Source: Solirubrobacter ginsenosidimutans
Lineage (GTDB): Bacteria; Actinomycetota; Thermoleophilia; Solirubrobacterales; Solirubrobacteraceae
Assembly (NCBI RefSeq): GCF_027587205.1
Contig: NZ_JAPDOD010000002.1
Coordinates: 186,001 to 250,000, forward strand
Direction of reading: 5' to 3'
DNA: 64,000 bases
Positions 23,116 through 31,620 of the stretch are shown one piece after another (the first letter of the stretch is position 1; every line of letters starts with the position of its first letter). The position numbers and the translations under genes were made by a program. The notes beneath the pieces were generated by a model. That model did no database searches and was not told the DNA's origin. It saw only the letters and a program-made list of their open reading frames with translations.

Positions 23116-24194
23116 GCGAGCCTGCCAATCTCTCGGGCATAGAGAGCGAACCGGCACACCCGGAAGCGGATTCAGTAGACCTTCGCGCGATCGTCAAGCG
23201 CGGGGGTTTCTTCGTCTTGGTGCTCGTTGCCGCCGTCGTCCTGATCCTCTCGCTGCCCGGGATCGGCGAGATCCGCGAGCGGTTCTCCTCCGCGGATCCG
23301 TGGTGGCTCGCGGCCGCGGCGGTCTGTCGCCTGATGTCGATGCTCGGGTTCGTGCGCGCGCTGTGGTCGGTGTTCGACCGCGTGATGCCGTGGCGCCGCG
23401 CGCTCGTCCTCGGGCTGGCCGAGCAGGGAGCGAACGTGCTGGTGCCCGCGGGCGGCGCGGGCGGGCCGGCGTTCGGCGCGTTCGTCCTGACCAAGATCGG
23501 CGTTCCCGCCGACCTGGCGGCGAGGCGCCACGCGGCGCTGTTTCTGATCACCAGCGCGGTGACGTTCGTCGCGATCTTCGCGGCAGGCCTGCTGACGACG
23601 CTCCACATCCTGCCCGACGACGTCGGAATCCTCGCGACGCTGCTGCCGGCGATCGGCGCCGGGATCGCGATCGTCGCGGCCGTCGCGTTCGGCAAGAGCG
23701 ACCCGCCGAGCGAGCCCAGCGGCGGCCGCATCAAGCACCTGTGGTTCCGCGTCTGGTCCTTCGTGCATGCCGGCGCCAGGACGAGCGTCGCGCTCCTGCG
23801 ACAGCGCGATCCGCTGCTGATCTACGGCGCCGTCGCGTACTACGCCTTCGACGTCGCGTCGCTCGCCTGCGTCTTTGAGGCCTTCGGCGGTGGCGGCCCG
23901 CCGATCGGCATCTTCATCCTCGCCTACTCGCTCGGGCACGCCGGGGCATTCCTGCCGACGCCGGGCGGCGTTGGCGGCACCGAGGGCGGCCTGATCGGCA
24001 TGTTCGTCGCCTACGGGACGCCGATCGGCCTCGCCGCGGCATCGGTCCTCGCCTATCGGGTCTTCCAGCTCGGCCTGCCCGCGATCTTCGGCGCGTTCGC
24101 ACTGCTGCGCGTGCGCCACACCCTCGCGCACCCGCCGCCGCGCGAGATCATCGAGGCCCGCTTCGCCGCGATCGTGCAAGACGACGAGGAGTAG
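23112..24194 (+). CDS. flippase-like membrane protein (lysylphosphatidylglycerol-synthase TM family)
   Basis: 360 residues from GTG 23112 overlapping the argS stop. After a short acidic tail there are about 8 membrane helices; conserved positions are EQGANVLVPAGGAGGPAFGA and the C-terminal LPTPGGVGGTEGGLIGMF. It is the closest relative, within the window, of the 28141 gene, which carries LPLPGGVGGVDGGMIGMF. No soluble synthetase domain follows, so it is the transport half only. Probable lipid or glycolipid flipping; substrate unknown. Confidence 0.87.
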   Translation: MSEPANLSGIESEPAHPEADSVDLRAIVKRGGFFVLVLVAAVVLILSLPGIGEIRERFSSADPWWLAAAAVCRLMSMLGFVRALWSVFDRVMPWRRALVLGLAEQGANVLVPAGGAGGPAFGAFVLTKIGVPADLAARRHAALFLITSAVTFVAIFAAGLLTTLHILPDDVGILATLLPAIGAGIAIVAAVAFGKSDPPSEPSGGRIKHLWFRVWSFVHAGARTSVALLRQRDPLLIYGAVAYYAFDVASLACVFEAFGGGGPPIGIFILAYSLGHAGAFLPTPGGVGGTEGGLIGMFVAYGTPIGLAAASVLAYRVFQLGLPAIFGAFALLRVRHTLAHPPPREIIEARFAAIVQDDEE

Positions 24195-24246
24195 CCGCCG
24201 CGGGCGGAGCAGTCCGAGGAGTTCGTGCCCGCGTTGCGCTGGGTGA

Positions 24247-25065
24247 TCAATTCAGCAGCGGGTGCTCCCAGTAGTTCTGCTCGATGACGAGGTGCTCTTC
24301 CTTGGGTGGGCGCTTGTAGCGGTGCTGCTTCGGGCGCGGCGGCAGGTCGATCGGGCCCGGGAGCGCGTCCCGGTACGGGATCTGCTCGAGCACGTGCGAG
24401 AGGCAGTTCAGGCGCGCGGCGCGCTTGTCGTCGGACTCGATCGTGAACCAGGGCGCTTCGCCGATGTCGGTGACGGCGAACATCTCGTCCTTGGCCTTGG
24501 AGAACTCGACCCACTTCTCGCGTGACTTGAGGTCCATCGGGCTGAGCTTCCAGCGCTTCAACGGGTCCTGCGCGCGCTCCTGGAACCGCCGCTCCTGCTC
24601 GGCGTCGCTGACCGAGAACCAGTACTTCAGCAGCAGGATCCCGGAACGCACGAGCATGCGCTCGAACTCGGGGCAGGCCTGCATCCATTCCTCGTGCTCG
24701 GCGTCGGTGCAGAACCCGAGCACCCGCTCGACGCCGCCGCGGTTGTACCAGGAGCGGTCGAAGATGACGATCTCACCCGCAGCCGGCAGGTGGGACACGT
24801 AGCGTTGGAAGTACCACTGCGTCTGCTCGCGCTCGGTCGGTGCCGGGAGCGCGACGACGTTCGCTCCGCGCGGGTTCAGCGGCTCCATGAGGCGCTTGAT
24901 CGTCCCGCCCTTGCCCGCCGCGTCGCGGCCTTCGAAGATCAGCACGACCTTCAGGCCCTGCTGCTTGACCCAGTACTGCAGCCGGACGAGCTCGAGCTGC
25001 AACTCCGCCATCCGCGCGTCATAGATCTCGCGCTTGACCCGCTTCGTCTTCTCGGCCACGTTCAC
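24247..25065 (-). CDS. ppk2: polyphosphate kinase 2
   Basis: 272 residues, one PPK2 domain. Walker A is GRDAAGKGG at 46-54, Walker B-like FDRSWYNRGG at 102-111, and the lid-type motif RRFQERAQDPLKRWKLSPMD follows. These are the signatures of PPK2, which phosphorylates nucleoside di- or monophosphates with polyphosphate. The single-domain form usually acts on nucleoside diphosphates. Cytoplasmic. Convergent with the flippase-like gene, 52 bases between stops. Confidence 0.95.
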   Translation of the reverse strand: MNVAEKTKRVKREIYDARMAELQLELVRLQYWVKQQGLKVVLIFEGRDAAGKGGTIKRLMEPLNPRGANVVALPAPTEREQTQWYFQRYVSHLPAAGEIVIFDRSWYNRGGVERVLGFCTDAEHEEWMQACPEFERMLVRSGILLLKYWFSVSDAEQERRFQERAQDPLKRWKLSPMDLKSREKWVEFSKAKDEMFAVTDIGEAPWFTIESDDKRAARLNCLSHVLEQIPYRDALPGPIDLPPRPKQHRYKRPPKEEHLVIEQNYWEHPLLN

Positions 25066-25085
25066 TCCTCATTGCCGCCGGCGTC

Positions 25086-26135
25086 CTACGCGGTGAGCCT
25101 ACCCCCGACGAGCACCGCCGCCGGGCGTGCGAGCGCGCCAGGGTGCTCGCGTGGGTCGGCGTCGTAGGTGACGAGATCGGCGGGATGGCCGGGAAGGCCG
25201 AGCGCGCGGCGGGGCGTCGCGGTCGCCGCGGTCAGCGCCTGGGCGGGCGTGAGGCCGCCGGTCGCGACCAGTTGCTCGACCTCGTGAACGGTCTCGCCCG
25301 CGGGGCGCTCGTCGGAGCCCACGAGCACGTCGACGCCGAGGCGCAGCGCGAGCCCGAGCAGCTCGCGCATCCGCTCTCTCCAGGCGACGACGATCGGCTC
25401 GGCGGGCGTGCCGGCGAGCGGGCGCAGGTGGCTCTCGGCGGTCCACAGCGTCGGGACCCACAGCGTCCCGCGCCGGGCCATCTCCGCGACCGCCGCCGCG
25501 TCCAGCGACGGGCCGTGCTCGATCGAGTCCACGCCGGCCTTGACCGCGTCGGCCGCGGCCGGGCCGGTGGTGTGCACGGCGACGCGCGCGCCTTCGGCGT
25601 GCACCGCTTGCACGAGCCGCGAGAGCGTGTCCGGGTCGTAGTTGCGCGGCGCGGCGAACCAGTTGCCGTCGGGCCCGACGAAGTCGAGGATGACCTTCAC
25701 CCACTGCGCGCCGCCGCGCGCGTGACCCACCGCGAGGTCGACGACGCGGTCCGGGGGAGCGTTCTCGCCGAGGCCGGGGAAATACCGGCCGGGCGGGGCG
25801 AGCAGGGTGCGCGCGGCCGTGAAGGCCGGGCCCTGCAGGTCGACCAGCCATGGCGCGTCGGGCGGCTGGCCCGTGTCGCGGGCCGCGAGCACGCCGGAGC
25901 GCTGCAGCGCGGCGAGGTTCAGCTCCAGCAGACGCTCGCGGGTGAGGCCACGCTCCTCGAAGTCGAGCGTCGCGTGGAAGTGCGCGTCGACGATCCCGCC
26001 CGGCAACAGGTACGCGCCCGGAAGTGTCCGCGCGCCGATGAGCGGCGCCTCGCTCAGCCCCGACGCGTCGATCCACAGATCGATCGGCGCCGTCCCATCC
26101 GGCAGCAGCACGCCGTGCAGATGCCACGCGTCCAT
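25086..26135 (-). CDS. amidohydrolase-family metal-dependent hydrolase
   Basis: 349 residues. Metal ligands of the TIM-barrel amidohydrolase superfamily are visible: GGIVDAHFHATLD (HxH), KVILDF (candidate carboxylated Lys), RVAVHTTG (His), SIEHGPS (His) and VGSDERPAGE (Asp). The N- and C-terminal beta-sandwich pieces (LLPDGTAPIDLWIDA, GHPADLVTYDADP) are present. Imidazolonepropionase/prolidase-like members hydrolyse cyclic amides or Xaa-Pro peptides; the exact substrate cannot be told. It lies 20 bases after the ppk2 start on the same strand and is divergent from the 26185 gene. Confidence 0.88.
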   Translation of the reverse strand: MDAWHLHGVLLPDGTAPIDLWIDASGLSEAPLIGARTLPGAYLLPGGIVDAHFHATLDFEERGLTRERLLELNLAALQRSGVLAARDTGQPPDAPWLVDLQGPAFTAARTLLAPPGRYFPGLGENAPPDRVVDLAVGHARGGAQWVKVILDFVGPDGNWFAAPRNYDPDTLSRLVQAVHAEGARVAVHTTGPAAADAVKAGVDSIEHGPSLDAAAVAEMARRGTLWVPTLWTAESHLRPLAGTPAEPIVVAWRERMRELLGLALRLGVDVLVGSDERPAGETVHEVEQLVATGGLTPAQALTAATATPRRALGLPGHPADLVTYDADPREHPGALARPAAVLVGGRLTA

Positions 26136-26184
26136 GCGCGGAATCTAAACCCGCAGGCGCGCGACGCTGGGTTAAGGTGGCGAG

Positions 26185-27873
26185 GTGCGCGAGCGTTCCG
26201 AGACCCAGGCGCCGCCTGCGCCGCAGGCGCCGGCACTGGCGCCGAGCCTCGGTGCCGCGCTGCCGACCGCGCTCGACGCGGCGACGGTGATCAGCCTGCA
26301 GCAGACGTCCGGCAACGCCGCCGTGACGCGGCTGCTCTCCCGCGCTCCCGCTCCACCCGCGGGCCTCACCCGCGACCGCTCGCAGGTCCACATCGTCCCC
26401 GGCCGCGGCGCGACTGACCCGATGGACTACGTCGAGTTCACGAGCCAGGAACGGCACACCGAGGTCGTCGCCGGCCAGTCGATGGAGACCGAGGACGCGC
26501 GCGAGTTCGACTACGAGTCCAGCCCGTGGAACCTGTCGGCGACATGGCGCTACTACGACGGCGCCGACCGCCTCGTGCACACGATCTCCGACATGCCGCG
26601 GGCGATCGCGATCTGGCCGGCGAACATCCGCGAGCACGTCGGCCGCACCGGCCGCTCGGCGTTCGGCACCTGGACCGTGCGGCTGGAGAAGGACCGCTTC
26701 TACGACGACGTCCACTTCGACGTCACCGAGGGCGCGCGGCCCGCGGGCGCGCCGCTGGAAGGCACGACGACGGAGTCGTTCTTCAACCTGCGCGAGTTCC
26801 CCAGCGCGACGTCGCGCCGGCTGGGCGCGCTGACCGGCCAGTCGGTCGCGATCCGCGCGACCGACAAGGCGAAGGCCGAAGGCCACACCTGGTACCGCGT
26901 GACGCTCGGCGCGCCGGTCGGCTCGCTCCCGGCCGGGACGGTTGGCTGGATCGTCGCCGACGCCGTCACGCTGGTCACGCCGTGGGACACCTTCCGCACG
27001 CAGCTCGCCGCGTGGGAGACCGCCAACGCGACGATGACGCTCGACGCCCGCATCACCCGGCTGCGGCAGATGTGCCACAACTCCGACCTGCCGTTCGACG
27101 CCGTCATCGGCACCGCGCCGGGCCGCGAGTACGCGGACACGCGGCGCTTCCAGTCGGGCGAGTGGGAGCTGCTGCGCGACTCCCAGCAGGTGACGATGCC
27201 CGACGGGCAGGTCGTCGACGTCTACCACCTGCTGGTCGGCCTCGACGTGCTGCCGCGCCGCAACGAGAGCACCGACGTGAGCGTCGCGCCGCTGATGAGC
27301 CGCAACGTCGGCCAGAACTACTCCGCCGCGACCTGGTCGGGCGACATCGGCGCCGCGGCCGCCGACGCCTTCGTGCGCCAGGACGCCGAGTGGGAGCGCC
27401 AGAATCCGACGGCATCGCCGGCCGACCGCATCCACCGCTACTACGACACGCGTGTCGCGAACGCCGACCTGCTGGGCGACGTCGACGCGTGGGGCATCGA
27501 CGCGGCCCGGGCCGCGCCCGGCGCCCCGACCACGATCGAGGGCCTACTGGCCGCGTATTACGGCGCGCCGGTCACCACGACGGGCCCGGGCGGCGCGCCC
27601 AACACGAGCCGCCGCAAGGGCGCGGTGGAGCGCTTCGCCCGCCATTACGGCTTCTCGGTCGGCGGCCCGTCGGCGGCATTCCCCGATCAAGCCGCCCCGC
27701 GCGCCGCGATGGCGCACCAGATCGAGCTCTTCGCACACGTGTGGGTCGAGCGCCGCGACTACTTCCGCTCGATCGACGGCACGCTGGTCAGCGACTACGT
27801 CGAACCGATGACCGACGTCTTCCTGCGCTGGCTGGACGCGCTCGCCGCCCAGGTGGGCGCGGGCACTCCGTAG
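26185..27873 (+). CDS. eCIS-cargo-like protein with LQxxxGNxAV motif and SH3-like domain
   Basis: 562 residues from GTG 26185. The Pro/Ala-rich N-terminus runs into VISLQQTSGNAAVTRLLSRA; this LQ-x-x-x-GN-x-AV-x-x-LL element is common at the N-termini of proteins associated with extracellular contractile injection systems, often beside DUF4157. Residues about 190-250 (TTESFFNLREFPSATSRRLG, then GHTWYRVTLG, then GTVGWIVADAVTLV) form a bacterial SH3-like domain. The remaining 300 residues contain NSDLPFDAVIGTAPGREYAD and an aromatic region without a recognised fold. No signal peptide or DUF4157 HExxH was found, and no contractile-tail gene lies in this window, so it is an orphan cargo candidate. 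Confidence 0.75.
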   Translation: MRERSETQAPPAPQAPALAPSLGAALPTALDAATVISLQQTSGNAAVTRLLSRAPAPPAGLTRDRSQVHIVPGRGATDPMDYVEFTSQERHTEVVAGQSMETEDAREFDYESSPWNLSATWRYYDGADRLVHTISDMPRAIAIWPANIREHVGRTGRSAFGTWTVRLEKDRFYDDVHFDVTEGARPAGAPLEGTTTESFFNLREFPSATSRRLGALTGQSVAIRATDKAKAEGHTWYRVTLGAPVGSLPAGTVGWIVADAVTLVTPWDTFRTQLAAWETANATMTLDARITRLRQMCHNSDLPFDAVIGTAPGREYADTRRFQSGEWELLRDSQQVTMPDGQVVDVYHLLVGLDVLPRRNESTDVSVAPLMSRNVGQNYSAATWSGDIGAAAADAFVRQDAEWERQNPTASPADRIHRYYDTRVANADLLGDVDAWGIDAARAAPGAPTTIEGLLAAYYGAPVTTTGPGGAPNTSRRKGAVERFARHYGFSVGGPSAAFPDQAAPRAAMAHQIELFAHVWVERRDYFRSIDGTLVSDYVEPMTDVFLRWLDALAAQVGAGTP

Positions 27874-28137
27874 CTACGAGAGACCCTGGCGCGCTTCGCG
27901 CACGAGCGTGACCGCTTCAGGGAACACGGTCGCCATCACGGTGCGGACCTGTTGGGCCTGCTGTTCCGTGGTGCCCTGGATATTGACGCGGTTGATCGCC
28001 GCGACGGTCATGTCGACCGCGAGCTTGATCGCGTTGTCCGCCCACGCCAGCGACTGAGAGGCCTGCATCTGCTCGGCCATCTCCTGCATGCGTCGCTGGA
28101 AGTCTGGGTCGTTGAAGAAGCCGCCGAAACCTTCCAT
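27874..28137 (-). CDS. small helical protein of unknown function
   Basis: 87 residues from ATG 28137: MEGFGGFFNDPDFQRRMQEM, then Gln/Ala-rich helices to ARQGLS. The composition and the NDPDFQRRM opening suggest a compact helical bundle. The stop is directly adjacent to the stop of the convergent 26185 gene with no base between, and the start is 3 bases after the stop of the flippase-like gene at 28141, so it is probably its operon partner. No family recognised. Confidence 0.7.
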   Translation of the reverse strand: MEGFGGFFNDPDFQRRMQEMAEQMQASQSLAWADNAIKLAVDMTVAAINRVNIQGTTEQQAQQVRTVMATVFPEAVTLVREARQGLS

Positions 28138-28140
28138 GGC

Positions 28141-29250
28141 TCAACTGTACTGGTGGCAGAGCGAGCGGTCGTGATGCACGGTCCGGCGCGGCTTCGCAAG
28201 CGCGGCGGGCTCGGGCTCGGGCTCGGGCTCGAGCTCGCCCGCGTCCTCGGCCTCCCAGGTCGCGACCGTGCGGCGCAGCGTCACGTAGGACAGCGCGCCC
28301 GGGGCGATCGGCAGCCAGAAGGCGAAGAAGCGGTAGGCCAGCACCGCGACGATGGCCGCCGCCGGGTTGACGCCGAAGGCGACGAACATCCCGATCATCC
28401 CGCCGTCGACACCGCCCACGCCACCGGGGAGCGGGAGCGTGTTGGCGAGCATGCCCACGAAGTAGCCGAGCACGAGGACGCCGACGGCGGGGGACTCGCC
28501 GAAGGCGTTGAAGCACGCCCACAGGCAGGCGATGTCGAACGCCCACCACATCGCCGCGCCGATCAGGCCCGGGTTGCCGCGGCGGATCAGGCCGCGGGCG
28601 TCGCGCACGCCGTCGCCGATCGGGGAGAGCCAGCGCTGCAGCTTGTGCTCGCCCGGCTTGACGAGCTGCGCGGCCGCGACGAGGGCGATCACGGCGCCGC
28701 CGAAGATCGCGGGCACGATCGTCATGGCGAACGACCCGCCGCCGGGGATGATGCCCGTGTAGAGGCCGACGCCGCCGAACAGCAGCGAGCCCATGTAGAC
28801 GCTGTAGAGCAGCACCATGAACGTCGTCATGCGGGCGGCGACGTCACGCGCCTCCATCCCGGACTTGCGCAGCGCCCACGCCGTCAGGGCGATGCCACCC
28901 GCACCGGCGCTCGCGAACAACCGGGTGGCGGCGTGGCCCGCCAGCGTGATCTCGGTGCTCGCGCGCAGGCCGATGCGGGTGCCTCCGCCCTCGACCGAGA
29001 CCGCGCGGAAGAGCACGGCGTGACCCACGAAGGACAGCGCTTCGAGCACGAGCGCGAGGGTGAGCCACTCCACGGAGCCGTCGCCGAGCTTGCCCCACAC
29101 GTCGGGGAGATCGGCCAGAGCGGGGGCGATGACGACGAGGCCGGCGACCATCGCCGCGCTCGCGATCACGAGCACGACCACCTGCCGCGCGGACACGCGG
29201 CCCAAGGGCAGCGAGCGGTCTGGTGTGTCGACTACGGCCATAACATGCAT
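28141..29250 (-). CDS. flippase-like membrane protein (lysylphosphatidylglycerol-synthase TM family)
   Basis: 369 residues from ATG 29250; ATG 29241 is also possible. About 8 membrane helices, with GHAATRLFASAGAGGIALTA and LPLPGGVGGVDGGMIGMF as family landmarks, and a C-terminal Glu-Pro repeat (GELEPEPEPEPAAL). It is the third such protein in the window and pairs most closely with that at 23112. It is probably transcribed from the promoter at 29334-29362 with a leader of about 80 bases. Confidence 0.87.
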   Translation of the reverse strand: MHVMAVVDTPDRSLPLGRVSARQVVVLVIASAAMVAGLVVIAPALADLPDVWGKLGDGSVEWLTLALVLEALSFVGHAVLFRAVSVEGGGTRIGLRASTEITLAGHAATRLFASAGAGGIALTAWALRKSGMEARDVAARMTTFMVLLYSVYMGSLLFGGVGLYTGIIPGGGSFAMTIVPAIFGGAVIALVAAAQLVKPGEHKLQRWLSPIGDGVRDARGLIRRGNPGLIGAAMWWAFDIACLWACFNAFGESPAVGVLVLGYFVGMLANTLPLPGGVGGVDGGMIGMFVAFGVNPAAAIVAVLAYRFFAFWLPIAPGALSYVTLRRTVATWEAEDAGELEPEPEPEPAALAKPRRTVHHDRSLCHQYS

Positions 29251-29333
29251 CCTGTCGCGGGTGGGGAGGACCTTCGATTGGGTGAGCCGCCCAATGTGGG
29301 GTGTGGTTATCCCCAGCTAAAGAGCTCGCTTAC

Positions 29334-29362
29334 ATACTATTAGTGGGTAGTTGCAAGCTCAA
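29334..29362 (-). promoter_or_regulatory. sigma70-type promoter for the 28141 gene
   Basis: On the minus strand TTGAGC (29362-29357) and TAGTAT (29339-29334) are separated by exactly 17 bases in an unusually AT-rich patch. The -35 box overlaps the stop codon region of the upstream lysR gene at 29359. Confidence 0.6.
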
Positions 29363-30231
29363 CCCCCGAGGCGAAGAAGTTCCGTGCGGTGCGTCAAGGC
29401 GGGCTCGGCGAGGGCGAGCCCGTGGGTGACGACGCGGCGCGGGAGCAGCGCGAGCCCGTGGCCGGCGGCGACCAGCGCCAGGAGCCCGGAGACGTCGGCG
29501 CCGTCGTAGTGCAGCGCGGGCCGGAAGCCGTCGGCGCGGGCGATCGCGGCGAGCTCGTCGAGCGGCGCGCAGACGACGGGAGCGTCGATCCAGCGCGCGT
29601 CGACGAGGTCCTCGAGCCGCACGGCGGGCCGCGAGCGTCGACTTTCGTCAGTAGAGCGCGAGAAACTCGACGGTCGCGCGATGCCGGGGACCGTGCGGGC
29701 GATGAGCGGGTGGTCGGCCGGCACGGCCACGGCGAGCGGCTCCTCCCACACCTCGGCGACGGTCAGGCCCAGCTCCGGCAGGCGGAGCGGGTCGTTGACC
29801 GCCGCGACGCCGTCGACGAAGCCCACGTCGAGCACGCCGGTCGCCACTTCCCGCGCGATCGTCACGCGATCGGCCACGCGCACCGTCACCGTCAGCGCGG
29901 GTGCGACCAGTGACGCAGCGTGGCCGCAGGCCAGCGGCGTCGTCCCGATCCGCAGCGACCGTGGCGGCCCGCCGGCCACCTTCGCCACGTCCGCCCGCGC
30001 CGCATCCAGGCGTAGGAGGATCGGCTCGGCGTGCTCCAGCAGGCGGGCGCCCGCCTCGGTCGGCTCGACCGGCCGGCGCGTCAGCAGCGGCGCGCCCAGG
30101 TCGGCCTCGAGCACGCCGATGTGCTGGGACACGGCGGACTGCGTGTAGCCGAGCTCGCGCGCGGCGGCGCTGAACGACCCGAGGCGGGCGACGGTCACGA
30201 ACGTCCGGAGGAAGCGCGGGTCCATCAGCAT
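29359..30231 (-). CDS. LysR-family transcriptional regulator
   Basis: 290 residues. Helix-turn-helix RFLRTFVTVARLGSFSAAAR, ELGYTQSAVSQHIGVLEADL, followed by a LysR substrate domain (RSLRIGTTPLACGHAASLVA, VLDVGFVDGVA). An Arg/Ser-rich insertion (SRSTDESRRSRPAVR) splits the second half of the effector domain. Divergent from the amidotransferase-like gene, 55 bases between starts, which may be its target. Confidence 0.9.
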   Translation of the reverse strand: MLMDPRFLRTFVTVARLGSFSAAARELGYTQSAVSQHIGVLEADLGAPLLTRRPVEPTEAGARLLEHAEPILLRLDAARADVAKVAGGPPRSLRIGTTPLACGHAASLVAPALTVTVRVADRVTIAREVATGVLDVGFVDGVAAVNDPLRLPELGLTVAEVWEEPLAVAVPADHPLIARTVPGIARPSSFSRSTDESRRSRPAVRLEDLVDARWIDAPVVCAPLDELAAIARADGFRPALHYDGADVSGLLALVAAGHGLALLPRRVVTHGLALAEPALTHRTELLRLGG

Positions 30232-30286
30232 CTCTTATCACGTGGCCAGCGAAGATCGTTGGACGTGATGGACGCGGCGCGCGAGC

Positions 30287-31015
30287 ATGCCCGGCATGGC
30301 AACCGCGAAACTCGCTCTCGTCGGGGACCGGTCCCCGAGCGTCCGCGCCCACGCCCGGATCCCGCTGCTGCTCGACGCGCTGCGCCGGCGCGACGGCATC
30401 GTGCTCGACCCGTACTGGATCCCGAGCACCGAGGCCGACGACCTCGAGGCCTTCGACGGCATCTGGGTCGTGCCCGGCAGCCCGTACACCGACCCGGACA
30501 AGGTCGTCGCCGCCGTCAAGACCGCGCGCGAGCGGCAGATCCCGTTCCTCGGCACCTGCGGCGGCTTCCAGCACGCGATCCTGCACCTCGCCGGGGACCT
30601 GGCGGGGATCGAGCACGCGCACCACGCCGAGTACGGGGTGACCGAGACGGACGTGATCGTCCCGCTCGAGTGCTCGCTCGTCGGCCACGAGGGCCCGATC
30701 AACTACACGCCCGACACGCTGATCGCGCGGATCGCGGGCGTCGACCGCAGCCTCGAGCGCTACCACTGCTCCTACGGGATCGCGACCGACTACATCGCCA
30801 CGTTGGAGGCCGCGGGCGTGATCTTCGGCGCCCACGACCAGGACGGCGCGCCGCGGGCGCTCGAGCTCCGCGACCACCCGTTCTTCCTCGGCACGCTCTT
30901 CCAGCCCGAGCTCGCGGGCGACGGCACCCGCGCGCACCCGGTGATCCGGGCCTTCGCGGAAGCTACGACGCTTCGCGCGCGCGAGAGAAGTAGTCAGGCG
31001 TCGCCGGTCGCGTGA
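30287..31015 (+). CDS. CTP synthase C-terminal-related glutamine amidotransferase-like protein
   Basis: 242 residues from ATG 30287 (ATG 30296 is an alternative). A class I amidotransferase fold: IWVVPGSPYTDPDK, nucleophile Cys in FLGTCGGFQHAIL, and the oxyanion-type GIEHAHHAEYG. The usual His-Pro-Glu triad segment is replaced by LFQPELAG, so the catalytic His is Gln. This matches the family named as CTP-synthase C-terminal region-related (seleno)proteins, whose reaction is not established. No synthetase domain is attached. The last 53 bases overlap the convergent CBS gene. Confidence 0.85.
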   Translation: MPGMATAKLALVGDRSPSVRAHARIPLLLDALRRRDGIVLDPYWIPSTEADDLEAFDGIWVVPGSPYTDPDKVVAAVKTARERQIPFLGTCGGFQHAILHLAGDLAGIEHAHHAEYGVTETDVIVPLECSLVGHEGPINYTPDTLIARIAGVDRSLERYHCSYGIATDYIATLEAAGVIFGAHDQDGAPRALELRDHPFFLGTLFQPELAGDGTRAHPVIRAFAEATTLRARERSSQASPVA

Positions 31016-31406
31016 TCCGCGCCGAGATCGCCGAGGCGCGATCGCCCACGCGCGAGGCGAGGTCGTCGAGGGTGACGACCCCCACGAGCGCGCCGGCCTC
31101 GATCACGACGAGCCGCCGGATGCCGTGCCGGATCATCCTGTCGGCCGCCTCCTCGAGGTCCATATCGGGGGCGGCGACGATGACCGGCGTCGAGGCGTGA
31201 TCGGCGGCGCGGCTGTCCGGGTCGCGCCCGTCGGCGACCACGCACAGCGCGACGTCGCGGTCGGTGATGAAGCCGACCGGCCGCGTGCCGTCGACCAGCA
31301 CGACCGAGCCCACGTTGCGGGCACGCATGAGCAGCGCGATCTCGCGCACTGAAAGCGACGGCTCCGCGGTGACCACCGCTTCCGTCATGACCTCGCTCAC
31401 CAGCAC
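30963..31406 (-). CDS. tandem CBS-domain protein
   Basis: 147 residues, two CBS motifs: VSEVMTEAVVTAEPSLSVRE with SVVLVDGTRPVGFITDRDVA, and DHASTPVIVAAPDMDLEEAA with RRLVVIEAGALVGVVTLDDL. Such stand-alone pairs bind adenine nucleotides (AMP, ATP, SAM, NADH) and act as energy or stress sensors. Cytoplasmic; partner unknown. Convergent overlap of 53 bases with the amidotransferase-like gene. Confidence 0.92.
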   Translation of the reverse strand: MLVSEVMTEAVVTAEPSLSVREIALLMRARNVGSVVLVDGTRPVGFITDRDVALCVVADGRDPDSRAADHASTPVIVAAPDMDLEEAADRMIRHGIRRLVVIEAGALVGVVTLDDLASRVGDRASAISARITRPATPDYFSRAREAS

Positions 31407-31433
31407 GAGCAGCGAGTCTACAATCGCGGCGTC

Positions 31434-31619
31434 GTGCCTTATCGCAGCGCCAGTCAGCTCTCACGTAGGCGCCGGATCGAGGCGCTGATCAAGCTCGCCG
31501 CGCCCGCGCTGGACATCGTCCTGTACGCCGGCGATCGCGTCTCCCGCGTGGTCGGCCGCAACGAGCTCCCGCCCGAGCCGGTCAAGCGCGCGGGTCTTCC
31601 CCCTGCAACACGCCACTAG
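31434..31619 (+). CDS. small basic membrane-associated protein
   Basis: 61 residues from GTG 31434: MPYRSASQLSRRRRIEALIK then an amphipathic helix LAAPALDIVLYAGDRVSRVV and a short tail. The stop is one base before the GTG of the next gene, so translation is coupled and the pair is likely functional together. No family recognised; small size makes the call tentative, but codon pattern and spacing support it. Confidence 0.5.
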   Translation: MPYRSASQLSRRRRIEALIKLAAPALDIVLYAGDRVSRVVGRNELPPEPVKRAGLPPATRH

Positions 31620-31620
31620 A

